Part shown: positions 21,931 through 28,609 of the stretch, one piece after another | Numbering within the stretch: position 1 is the first letter of the stretch | Layout of the letters: each line of letters starts with the position of its first letter | IMG/VR virus record: IMGVR_UViG_3300020172_002590 | Coordinates: 1 to 64,000 of that record | Strand: one strand, 5' to 3' | Length of the DNA stretch: 64,000 nt | Source: a virus | Made by a program: the position numbers and the translations under genes | Notes under the pieces: generated by a model | The model's input: only the letters and a program-made list of their open reading frames with translations | Database searches by the model: none | Told to the model about the DNA's origin: nothing

Positions 21931-22262
21931 ACAGAAACTTTACTCAAATCCATAAGCAATGATTGTGGATAATCTGTGTCATTTCCTTCATCATCAATGT
22001 TACCGAAAAAGATAACACTTCCAGCAATATAATCTCCAAGCAAAACTACTTGCCCTGAGTTATACCACAATTCAGTAGCAAACTTATTTTCATCTAATCC
22101 AACAAGTTTACCTTCTTCATTGCAATAACAAAAGTATGGTTTATCACCAAAGCTAACTGCTTCAATATATCCATCTACAATTGCACACAATTTTTGATAA
22201 TTGCCTTCATAATTGAATTCTTCAATTTCACCATCTGTATGTAGCACTAATGCTTTAGGCAT
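21927..22262 (-). CDS. DUF3846-like protein
   Basis: A 111-residue protein. MPKALVLHTDGEIEEF at the start, then VDGYIEAVSF, CNEEGKLVGLDENKFAT and VLLGDYIAGSVIFFG match the DUF3846 layout of phage and plasmid proteins. Start at 22262 follows GAAGGAGAG. Its 5' end overlaps the upstream stop by 8 nt. Function unknown. Confidence 0.75.
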   Translation of the reverse strand: MPKALVLHTDGEIEEFNYEGNYQKLCAIVDGYIEAVSFGDKPYFCYCNEEGKLVGLDENKFATELWYNSGQVVLLGDYIAGSVIFFGNIDDEGNDTDYPQSLLMDLSKVSV

Positions 22263-22677
22263 AATACTCTCCTTCATTCATATAATTTTTTACTTTTTCA
22301 AGAATCTCATCAAGAGTTCCTGAAACCATATCTAAATGTTCAAAACTATCCACACCATTCTCTGGCTGGTAATCATCAGTAATGTCATAAGCATCAAACC
22401 AAGGATTATCAATCCATTCTAATTTGTCTTCATACTTTTTAAGATCTTCATCTGTTTTAATTCCAACATCAATCAAATCCCAAAAATCCGTAAGCTTATG
22501 CTCTTCTCCATCGCTATCAATAAATCGAGCATCCATCTCACCGTCACAGCTAATCAATACCTTTTTGTTTTCGCCTTTTACAACGCAAACAGGAGTATGA
22601 TTATATCCGTCACAATAAAACACATCTGATCTTTGCTCTTTTTCTTCGTGGACAAGCCATTCAATATCTATAGTCAT
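22255..22677 (-). CDS. Hypothetical acidic protein
   Basis: A 140-residue strongly acidic protein (CDGEMDARFIDSDGEEHKLT). Overlaps both neighbours by a few bases. Unrecognised. Confidence 0.6.
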   Translation of the reverse strand: MTIDIEWLVHEEKEQRSDVFYCDGYNHTPVCVVKGENKKVLISCDGEMDARFIDSDGEEHKLTDFWDLIDVGIKTDEDLKKYEDKLEWIDNPWFDAYDITDDYQPENGVDSFEHLDMVSGTLDEILEKVKNYMNEGEYYA

Positions 22678-23084
22678 TAATATAATCCTAACTCTTCTCT
22701 TTCTTCTTCTGTAACAATTGTCAATGTTGTACTGCTACCCATTGGGGCATCGTGATGTGAAAGTGAATAATTAATGTGATCATTAAATACTTCCCCAGAC
22801 ATAACCCATTCACTATTCACAGTCATACCGTGAATTAATTCTTTTACATTATCTGCAAAGAAATAACCACTGCTTTCTCCATCCCATAAACGAATGTTAG
22901 AAACTTTCCACCAATTTGTTTCATTTTCATAAAACAAATCTTTAGTTATTTCTTTAAAGTCATCAAGAACATATTCCCAACAATCACCCCAACAATCAGA
23001 TGATGGAATTGATTCACCTGTTTCTTCATCATAATATTCACAAGTACAAGTATTTGTGTACTCAAACTTAATTCCTGTTTTCAT
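22677..23084 (-). CDS. Hypothetical acidic protein
   Basis: A 135-residue protein, Asp/Glu/Trp-rich (CWGDCWEYVLDDFKEITKD), ending one base into the next start codon. Unrecognised. Confidence 0.62.
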   Translation of the reverse strand: MKTGIKFEYTNTCTCEYYDEETGESIPSSDCWGDCWEYVLDDFKEITKDLFYENETNWWKVSNIRLWDGESSGYFFADNVKELIHGMTVNSEWVMSGEVFNDHINYSLSHHDAPMGSSTTLTIVTEEEREELGLY

Positions 23085-23248
23085 TGTTTCTCCATTTTAA
23101 TTTTACAAGGCTGACACATCATTGGGTGAACAATATGTCCATTTTGATATCCAATATAACCAAGATCTTGATTCATAGGCAATTCGCAAAAATAGCATAT
23201 AAAAAAGTCTGGCTGCATTTCTTCATAAATAACTTCTTCTGTTTTCAT
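23081..23248 (-). CDS. Small zinc-ribbon protein
   Basis: A 55-residue protein with CYFC and CQPC separated by about 28 residues. ATG at 23248 with GGAG in front; overlaps the next start by 4 nt. Confidence 0.62.
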   Translation of the reverse strand: MKTEEVIYEEMQPDFFICYFCELPMNQDLGYIGYQNGHIVHPMMCQPCKIKMEKQ

Positions 23249-23249
23249 T

Positions 23250-23456
23250 TCATTTCTCCACTGGTTCGTTAACATATATTTCTACCCATTCACCATCTAA
23301 TGGGAGATTCCAATTTTTATCTTCAAAGACAGTTGCATCTTTTTTAAAGACCCAACCATCTTCATTATTCCAATACTCAGACTCAAACTCTGTCCAATGA
23401 TTTGGCAAAGAGATTTTCGGAGTTCCAACTCTATGGATTGTATATTTAACTAACAT
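23250..23456 (-). CDS. Small hypothetical protein
   Basis: A 68-residue Trp-rich acidic protein (HWTEFESEYWNNEDGWVF; WNLPLDGEWVEIYVNEP). Unrecognised. Confidence 0.58.
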   Translation of the reverse strand: MLVKYTIHRVGTPKISLPNHWTEFESEYWNNEDGWVFKKDATVFEDKNWNLPLDGEWVEIYVNEPVEK

Positions 23457-23694
23457 TATTATTCCTTATAATTGGTGATATTTGGTTTAAATAATCTAAG
23501 CCAGTATTCATCAGTGAATCAATGTGATTTACTAATTCATCCCAACCAGTCTCCTTATTGAAAGTACTTTCCCAATCCTGTTCTTCAGAATTCCAAATTG
23601 TTTTACTATCAAATTTTACTGACTCAACATCATATTCATGAACCCATTTATTTGTTTCTGGATTATATGAAATGACATAATGATATTCTTTCAT
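23446..23694 (-). CDS. Small hypothetical protein
   Basis: An 82-residue acidic, Trp-rich protein (MKEYHYVISYNPETNKWVHE). The start is ambiguous: ATG at 23694 directly after the upstream stop is used; ATG at 23706 is also possible. Confidence 0.55.
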   Translation of the reverse strand: MKEYHYVISYNPETNKWVHEYDVESVKFDSKTIWNSEEQDWESTFNKETGWDELVNHIDSLMNTGLDYLNQISPIIRNNNVS

Positions 23695-23695
23695 T

Positions 23696-23944
23696 TCAGT
23701 ATTCATTCCCATCTTCATCACTGAAAATAAAATTTCTTATATTCGCTTCATGACCCCAACCACAACTAAAGTCATCTTTTGCATAAACTTCAATCATAAT
23801 TATTACATCTTCAAGAGTAATTTCTATTTCTCCTTCTGCTGCGCGATTATCAGATAATAAATTCTGATAAACAGTTTCTACATCATATGAAACAATATGC
23901 GTTACATTAATTGTTGAAGGCCAATCTTTTCTGTCAGTATCCAT
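23696..23944 (-). CDS. Small hypothetical protein
   Basis: An 82-residue acidic protein (MDTDRKDWPSTINVTHIVSY). ATG at 23944 is preferred because AAAAGG lies about 10 nt upstream. Unrecognised. Confidence 0.55.
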   Translation of the reverse strand: MDTDRKDWPSTINVTHIVSYDVETVYQNLLSDNRAAEGEIEITLEDVIIMIEVYAKDDFSCGWGHEANIRNFIFSDEDGNEY

Positions 23945-23945
23945 A

Positions 23946-24122
23946 TTATTCATCATCCTTTTCTTTGTATGCATCATAATGATCAAATTCTTGAATAATG
24001 TCATCTGGTTCTTGACCAAATTCAATATCATCTACCATCTCAATTGCAGCTCTTTCACTTACTGCATTCACGTAGTAAACTTCAGAGTAATGATAATGTT
24101 TAAATACAGCATATTCGCTCAT
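23946..24122 (-). CDS. Small protein, DpnD/PcfM-like fold possible
   Basis: A 58-residue protein (SEYAVFKHYHYSEVYYVNAV then SERAAIEMVDDIEFG): a strand pair followed by an Ala/Glu helix, as in the 21784 and 24496 proteins. GGGGAT precedes the ATG at 24122. Confidence 0.55.
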   Translation of the reverse strand: MSEYAVFKHYHYSEVYYVNAVSERAAIEMVDDIEFGQEPDDIIQEFDHYDAYKEKDDE

Positions 24123-24256
24123 CGATATCCCCAATCTATTTTGTATCCTGTTTCTATTACTTGTACAATTTGATCAATACATTCACCATCACTAAGGTCT
24201 TCACCCGGCGTTTGTAAAATCTCAATAATTCTTTCAATAATAACCCTATCTTCCAT
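24119..24256 (-). CDS. Small helical acidic protein
   Basis: A 45-residue protein (MEDRVIIERIIEILQTPGED then ECIDQIVQVIETGYKIDWGY). It lies in the same direction as its neighbours and overlaps the next start (ATGA). Unrecognised. Confidence 0.5.
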   Translation of the reverse strand: MEDRVIIERIIEILQTPGEDLSDGECIDQIVQVIETGYKIDWGYR

Positions 24257-24499
24257 CTACTTATCTTTCTTTGTCAAAGCCAATGTTGCAAAGGTTGTTG
24301 AAAGTTGAGCGTGAATCTGAGCTTCAACAAAAGTAAAAGGCGTAGTGCTATAAAAAACACCTTTCTCTGGCTTTGTTACAAGCATTAACTGACTCGCACA
24401 TTCAGCGTGAAAAATTGACAATGCTTCATAATTTTCTGTTTCTAAATAATGATCTTGTATTGCAATGTCATCTTCTGACCAACTCATATTTGTTCTCAT
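24257..24499 (-). CDS. Small hypothetical protein
   Basis: An 80-residue protein with Ala/Thr-rich helices near its end (EAQIHAQLSTTFATLALTKK). GAGGAA precedes the ATG, which overlaps the upstream stop. Unrecognised. Confidence 0.58.
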   Translation of the reverse strand: MRTNMSWSEDDIAIQDHYLETENYEALSIFHAECASQLMLVTKPEKGVFYSTTPFTFVEAQIHAQLSTTFATLALTKKDK

Positions 24500-24702
24500 T
24501 CGTATTCCTCATCTCTAATTGAAGAATGATAGCCTTCTCTTGCTATCATTGTTGTTATATGTACTTCGCTATTACCTAAGATATTGTTTTTGTCGTTGCC
24601 AAGCAATGCTTCGTAAACAACACTTATTGCCTCATTGTAATCTTCTGCTTCAACAAAATTTGTTGTAAAAGCTGTTACTGTATATATTTTCTTTTCTGAC
24701 AC
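24496..24702 (-). CDS. Small protein, DpnD/PcfM-like fold possible (GTG start)
   Basis: A 68-residue protein (KKIYTVTAFTTNFVEAEDYN then EAISVVYEALLGN). The start is GTG, supported by AGGAGGC 5 nt upstream. Fold analogy only. Confidence 0.58.
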   Translation of the reverse strand: MSEKKIYTVTAFTTNFVEAEDYNEAISVVYEALLGNDKNNILGNSEVHITTMIAREGYHSSIRDEEYE

Positions 24703-24710
24703 TTTGCCTC

Positions 24711-25136
24711 CTAGAATTGTCTTGTGTCAAAGTTGTCTTTTGTATGAAATGTTAATGTAAAACATCCATTATCTTCATCTGGTAGTTGAACTTCATCAAT
24801 ATTTAACCACCAATCTTTGTCCTTATCGCTGACAACAATTTGAATATCATCATCAACATTTTTCAAAATTTCTTTCAATTGTTTTACTGTAATTGTTGGT
24901 TGAAAATTGGTTGTTTGTAAAAGGAACTTTTCTGATAGGTTATTCATCCAATTAGCGTACTCATAAATCCATTCGTCAAAAGAACCAGTGAAAGGATAAT
25001 CAACAGATGTTTCACCATTATCCTCAGCTGATAGTTGCTCCCAAGCCATAGTTAGTTTCATAAGCGGAGTCCAAAGACTTCCCGCAGCATCTATGAATTC
25101 TTTTCTTGCTATGTAATTATTATATGTTTCTTTCAT
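24711..25136 (-). CDS. Hypothetical protein
   Basis: A 141-residue protein with a helical N-terminus and a C-terminal segment (TVKQLKEILKNVDDDIQIVV then SDKDKDWWLNIDEVQL). The C-terminal part resembles small phage domains that begin with TV-x-QL-x3-L. AAGGAGAC precedes the ATG. Confidence 0.6.
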   Translation of the reverse strand: MKETYNNYIARKEFIDAAGSLWTPLMKLTMAWEQLSAEDNGETSVDYPFTGSFDEWIYEYANWMNNLSEKFLLQTTNFQPTITVKQLKEILKNVDDDIQIVVSDKDKDWWLNIDEVQLPDEDNGCFTLTFHTKDNFDTRQF

Positions 25137-25164
25137 GTTTGTCTCCTTTGTTTGAGAATATAAA

Positions 25165-25217
25165 AAGAGACTAGCTACCGTTAGTAGTATCCAATTTCTA
25201 ACGGTAACTAGTCTCTT
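25165..25217 (-). terminator. Terminator between the tRNA-Arg and the small-gene run
   Basis: Arms at 25165-25184 and 25198-25217 pair over 20 bp with one mismatch (AAGAGACTAG and CTACCGTTAG against their complements). Read on the minus strand it is followed by TTTTTAT. It would separate the tRNA transcript from the next gene or release the tRNA 3' end. Confidence 0.85.
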
Positions 25218-25219
25218 AG

Positions 25220-25292
25220 CGCTTTCAGTAAGATTCGAACTTACAACCTACTGATTAGAAGTCAGTTGCTCTATCCATTGAGCTATGAAAGC
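25220..25292 (-). tRNA. tRNA-Arg (UCU)
   Basis: A full cloverleaf reads on the complement: acceptor GCTTTCA/TGAAAGC, D arm GCTC-AATGGATA-GAGC, anticodon arm ACTGA-CTTCTAA-TCAGT, T arm GTAAG-TTCGAAT-CTTAC, discriminator G, no encoded CCA. The anticodon UCU reads AGA (and AGG), a codon favoured by an AT-rich phage over a richer host. Confidence 0.95.
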
Positions 25293-25346
25293 ATAAAGGT
25301 ATATAAGTTATTTTTACCCGCATATATACCAGATACGGGGTTATTA

Positions 25347-25436
25347 GGTAATAACTTAACCTATTTTAATATAATGATTATTTTTCGGCGCATTTATATT
25401 AGAAACGCTTTTCTGTGGTAATAACCTAACCACTAT
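25347..25436. repeat. Direct repeats GGTAATAACYTAACC
   Basis: GGTAATAACTTAACC at 25347-25361 and GGTAATAACCTAACC at 25417-25431, 70 bp apart, upstream of the tRNA and downstream of the transglycosylase gene. They could be operator sites. Confidence 0.6.
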
Positions 25437-25438
25437 AT

Positions 25439-25960
25439 TCACACTTTGAAACCCCAGTTACCAAATCCACCACCATAATACAGAAGATATTTAGCAACTT
25501 TAATATTACATCTTGATTTTAGGAGAACTGTCATATCTCCCCAACGCTTTCCACAAACTACTTGTGTTACCGTTGTCCAAGATGAATTGATTTGCAATAA
25601 ACCAGAGTCATAAGAACTAATTGCATTACACTTCTTGTAAATATTAGCTGGGGCTAATATACAATTCTTATGTGACTTACCTTTCTTATAATTCCAACCA
25701 ATTGCTTTAGGTTGACACCTAGATTCTCTCCACATAATGTATGAAAAGATTTGTACAGGCAATCCTTCATCTTTAATCATTTGATGATATTTAGGACACC
25801 TATATTTTTGATCTTTTGGTATTTGTCTTTTTACCAAAGATATTTGTTGTTTTAATTCCTGTTCACTTATTTGTTCAGCCTGAACAGAATGGGCAGCAAT
25901 ACTGCTACCTAAGCTGATTATCAAAGTAATTGATAATAATCGTTTTATAAACCTAGACAT
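25439..25960 (-). CDS. Secreted lysozyme/transglycosylase-like protein
   Basis: A 173-residue protein. Residues 1-28 form a signal peptide (basic RFIKRLL, hydrophobic core, cleavage near SVQAEQ). FSYIMWRESRC near residue 76 gives a candidate catalytic Glu and SGLLQINSSW near 118 matches the lytic transglycosylase (SLT) layout. Five or more cysteines could form disulfides outside the cell. It would cleave peptidoglycan after Sec export. AAGGAGCGAAAT precedes the ATG. As a phage gene it may aid lysis or superinfection exclusion. Confidence 0.75.
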   Translation of the reverse strand: MSRFIKRLLSITLIISLGSSIAAHSVQAEQISEQELKQQISLVKRQIPKDQKYRCPKYHQMIKDEGLPVQIFSYIMWRESRCQPKAIGWNYKKGKSHKNCILAPANIYKKCNAISSYDSGLLQINSSWTTVTQVVCGKRWGDMTVLLKSRCNIKVAKYLLYYGGGFGNWGFKV

Positions 25961-26158
25961 ATTTCGCTCCTTTAGTTGTTGGGTTTACGATTCTGTTATA
26001 CACAGATAACGCATTAGCATAAGCTAAGGTTGCGAAACGAGGTCATAGCATATTTATCTACAATTCAATGCTCACTCGCTTCACTTACATTTATTCATAG
26101 GCATCACCTTTCCTTTAAAAAACAGATAAATACAATTATATCACTTAATGCAATATAG

Positions 26159-26232
26159 TGCCGAATATAGGAATTGAACCTATTCAAAAAACTTATAAGG
26201 TTTTCTCCGTCAAACCGTTCGGACCATTCGGC
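26159..26232 (-). tRNA. tRNA-Ile (UAU), reads AUA
   Basis: On the complement the acceptor GCCGAAT pairs perfectly with ATTCGGC, the D arm is TCCG-AACGGTTTGA-CGGA, the anticodon arm AAAAC-CTTATAA-GTTTT and the T arm ATAGG-TTCAATT-CCTAT, discriminator A. The anticodon in the loop is TAT. Odd features: position 8 appears to be G instead of U, and the variable loop is only 4 nt. AUA is frequent in AT-rich DNA, so the tRNA would help the phage. CCA is not encoded. Confidence 0.8.
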
Positions 26233-26247
26233 TAATTAATCTACATA

Positions 26248-26625
26248 TTAATCATCTTCATAATTTTCAAACATTTCGTCAATCTCTTTCATTGCTTCTA
26301 ACAATTGACTTAATACTTCTCTTGCTTTATGAACATTTAGCAATGGATTATCAAGAAGTTCTTCTCTAGCAATAGCATAATCTATAGCATAGTCTGAAAG
26401 CAATTTATCAACAGGAGTATTAGTTGCGTGTGAAACTAATCTCATAATAGTTGCCATATGATACATTAATCCATAGATCAAACCCGGCATAAACATATCA
26501 TCAATATTCTTTTCATCATCTTTGAATGACTCCAATATTTTTTCCATTGAATTCATATCTTCTGATATGTAAGAAGAAAATATCTGCAATGCGTAATCAG
26601 TATATAGATCATTTTTATCAGCCAT
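26248..26625 (-). CDS. Hypothetical helical protein
   Basis: A 125-residue acidic, all-helical protein (LQIFSSYISEDMNSMEKILE; HKAREVLSQLLEAMKEIDEM). Unrecognised. Overlaps the 26618 gene by 8 nt. Confidence 0.6.
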   Translation of the reverse strand: MADKNDLYTDYALQIFSSYISEDMNSMEKILESFKDDEKNIDDMFMPGLIYGLMYHMATIMRLVSHATNTPVDKLLSDYAIDYAIAREELLDNPLLNVHKAREVLSQLLEAMKEIDEMFENYEDD

Positions 26626-26692
26626 CTCTAACCCCTAACAAAATAATTGTCATAAAAGTTATAACAATAGCCATACTGAAAATACGAAACAT
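26618..26692 (-). CDS. 24-residue membrane peptide
   Basis: MFRIFSMAIVITFMTIILLG then VRDG: a single hydrophobic span. It starts 1 nt after the upstream stop and its 3' end carries TTAGGGG, usable as the ribosome-binding site for the next gene. Confidence 0.4.
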   Translation of the reverse strand: MFRIFSMAIVITFMTIILLGVRDG

Positions 26693-26693
26693 T

Positions 26694-27260
26694 TTATGCT
26701 TGTTCCTTTTCGGCAGCTAATTGCTTTCTGAATGCTTCCATATATATCTTTGATGCAATGTCTGCTTCTGTTGGCTTACCAAAATCATACACTTCTGCTG
26801 GCTCCCAAGTGATTTTTAAATCTCCATGCCATCTTGACATTTTATCTTCAAAAAATACAAATCGGAAATAGTCATCATTCTCTTCACCTTTGAAGGAAAT
26901 ATAATCTCCATCTCTTGTATAACCAGCAAAGCATTGCAAGAAATATTCTTCATTGCCGACCTTAGTGTAATAAGAAAGATTGATCAAATTACCATCTTCA
27001 TCGAGTTCCCATTCAAAACCCAACTGTTGCAAAATATCAAACATATTCTTACAAGTTTCTGGATAGTTATATTCCATCCAAGAGAACCACTTATTTCTTG
27101 GATATCTTTCACCTTCAACATTGTCATTATTTGAACCATAAGATCCACCACGCTTCAATTCGTGAAAATCATTTAGTTCACACATTTTTTTATAAATAGC
27201 ATCAAAATGCTTTTTATCTACAAAGATGTTAGCTTCTTCTATGCTTACATAGTATCCCAT
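26694..27260 (-). CDS. Conserved phage hypothetical protein
   Basis: A 188-residue protein starting MGYYVSIEEANIFVDKKHFD, acidic and aromatic-rich (NKWFSWMEYNYPETCKNMFD). The layout resembles small conserved phage hypotheticals; function unknown. Downstream, 27301-27388, a 29-codon frame has no ribosome-binding site and is not called. Confidence 0.65.
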   Translation of the reverse strand: MGYYVSIEEANIFVDKKHFDAIYKKMCELNDFHELKRGGSYGSNNDNVEGERYPRNKWFSWMEYNYPETCKNMFDILQQLGFEWELDEDGNLINLSYYTKVGNEEYFLQCFAGYTRDGDYISFKGEENDDYFRFVFFEDKMSRWHGDLKITWEPAEVYDFGKPTEADIASKIYMEAFRKQLAAEKEQA

Positions 27261-27397
27261 TTTTATTTCTTTTCCTTTTTTTTATTTTGATAACCCTTTA
27301 TGGGCGAGCAATTTGGTCACCTAATGCTACACCAGCATTTTTTTTGCTAAATGCAAATGAAAATTGAGTATGCGCTAGAGCAACCATTACTTAGTTT

Positions 27398-27838
27398 TTA
27401 AATTTTTTGACTTACTATTTCCGTTGTATATTTATTAAATTTGTCCACATATTTCTCCCATCCATTTTGATGAACAGAAACATGACAGTTATGACATAGC
27501 AAAATAAGATTCGTATAATCATCTTCACCACCATTTGATACTGGAACAATATGATGAACTTGAGCACGAATTGTTTCTACTTCTTTGTTGCATAGACGAC
27601 ATATTAAGTCATCCCTGTTTCTAATATAATTTCTTAATTCTTCATTTACTCCGTGTCTAAAAGTTCCTTTTTCAATCTTCTTTTGTGTTTTTTTATAATT
27701 ATGATGCTTTACTTTTTCATCAATAACTTCTTTACACAAGTTATCCCCACACCATCTTTTTCTTCTATGAAAAGTTGTTTGTGGAATATAAAATGAATTC
27801 AGACAGCCAGCGCAAATAACCTTTCTATTGTTACTCAC
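27398..27838 (-). CDS. HNH endonuclease
   Basis: A 146-residue protein: an N-terminal CAGC finger (9-12), a basic linker, then the HNH domain with CRLC (about 83-86), VHHIVPVSNGG (HH at about 96) and ILLCHNCHVSVH near residue 115. Such phage nucleases can be homing enzymes or work with the terminase; it sits far from terL here. It overlaps the upstream gene by 4 nt, so it is not an obvious recent insertion. Confidence 0.88.
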   Translation of the reverse strand: MSNNRKVICAGCLNSFYIPQTTFHRRKRWCGDNLCKEVIDEKVKHHNYKKTQKKIEKGTFRHGVNEELRNYIRNRDDLICRLCNKEVETIRAQVHHIVPVSNGGEDDYTNLILLCHNCHVSVHQNGWEKYVDKFNKYTTEIVSQKI

Positions 27839-28122
27839 AATTCTATTCCAATTTTCTCAAGTGGAGAACCACTCTTAATTTCTCCAATATTTTTGTATGG
27901 ATACCTTAATTTAATTTCTTTTGAAAAAGCTGATCCAACAGAATCAGCTTTTAAAACACTTAAAATATCAAACATTGATACATCGTTATAAATACACGAT
28001 TGATCATTATCAAAAATGACTCCAAGTAAACTCTTATCACCATCATTGTGATAATGCATATACTTAATCATAGATGAATCAATATCTGACCAAATGATAT
28101 TTACAACACCACTCTTATTCAA
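27835..28122 (-). CDS. KTSC-domain protein
   Basis: A 95-residue protein. SSMIKYMHYHNDGDKSLLGV, then CIYNDVSMFDILSVL, then VGSAFSKEIKLRYPYKNIG match the KTSC layout (S-x2-I, Y-x3-S, YF-x2-IK-x-YP). KTSC proteins are small phage and bacterial proteins, possibly nucleic-acid binding. Confidence 0.7.
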   Translation of the reverse strand: MNKSGVVNIIWSDIDSSMIKYMHYHNDGDKSLLGVIFDNDQSCIYNDVSMFDILSVLKADSVGSAFSKEIKLRYPYKNIGEIKSGSPLEKIGIEL

Positions 28123-28432
28123 TGTCTTTTCCTTTCTCTATATCTTCTGGCGTTAGCCCTCTTGCAACCAAATCTGTATGATAAGCAATATTCTTTGTTA
28201 TCTCTCTAGATGTTGCTGAATTTGGATTGTAAAAGAATTCTTTTACATACCCCGATGAATTTGAATCAGTTGAATATAAGAATATTCGCGCATTCCAATT
28301 GTCAGGTTTAAAACCAAACTGATTTTGAAATACTTGTCCCGCCATTGAAACCGCTTCTTGAACAGAACCTACAGAATCAATTTTAATTGGGAACCTATAT
28401 TCAACAATGAAATATTCATTATGCTTAGGCAA
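28115..28432 (-). CDS. Hypothetical protein (TTG start)
   Basis: A 105-residue protein (NEYFIVEYRFPIKIDSVGSV). TTG start chosen because ATAGGAGTATTAA lies directly upstream. Unrecognised. Confidence 0.58.
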   Translation of the reverse strand: MPKHNEYFIVEYRFPIKIDSVGSVQEAVSMAGQVFQNQFGFKPDNWNARIFLYSTDSNSSGYVKEFFYNPNSATSREITKNIAYHTDLVARGLTPEDIEKGKDIE

Positions 28433-28550
28433 TTAATACTCCTATCATTATTATTGCGTATGCAATAAGCATAAAAAACAAAATGGGTAATGCAATGATA
28501 AATAAAAAGATACATATCATTGCTAAAGCTGAACAGTACAAAAAATGCAT
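28425..28550 (-). CDS. 41-residue membrane peptide
   Basis: A hydrophobic peptide (MHFLYCSALAMICIFLFIIA and onward) with probably two spans. AGAAAG precedes the ATG. It overlaps the next gene by 8 nt and its last codons supply that gene's ribosome-binding site. Confidence 0.5.
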   Translation of the reverse strand: MHFLYCSALAMICIFLFIIALPILFFMLIAYAIIMIGVLIA

Positions 28551-28556
28551 AAAGCA

Positions 28557-28581
28557 ACTTTCTTCTAGGCTAGAAGAAAGT
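28557..28581. repeat. Perfect 12-bp inverted repeat
   Basis: ACTTTCTTCTAG, one base, CTAGAAGAAAGT. No T-run follows on either strand, so an operator is more likely than a terminator. It lies between the GHKL-like gene and the membrane peptide. Confidence 0.7.
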
Positions 28582-28609
28582 CTATACCGAACTCAACCAA
28601 AATGTCTTG

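Noticed and set aside
26159-26232. Ochre suppressor tRNA (anticodon UUA) that would read the TAA in the split nuclease
   Set aside because: The 7-nt anticodon loop is CTTATAA, so positions 34-36 are TAT, not TTA. No other candidate suppressor was found.
27301-27388. 29-codon minus-strand frame downstream of the HNH gene
   Set aside because: No ribosome-binding site, no similarity to neighbours, and low-complexity start.
27398-27838. HNH gene as part of a self-splicing intron or intein
   Set aside because: It has its own start, overlaps its neighbours in the normal way, and no flanking split gene or splice motif is visible.
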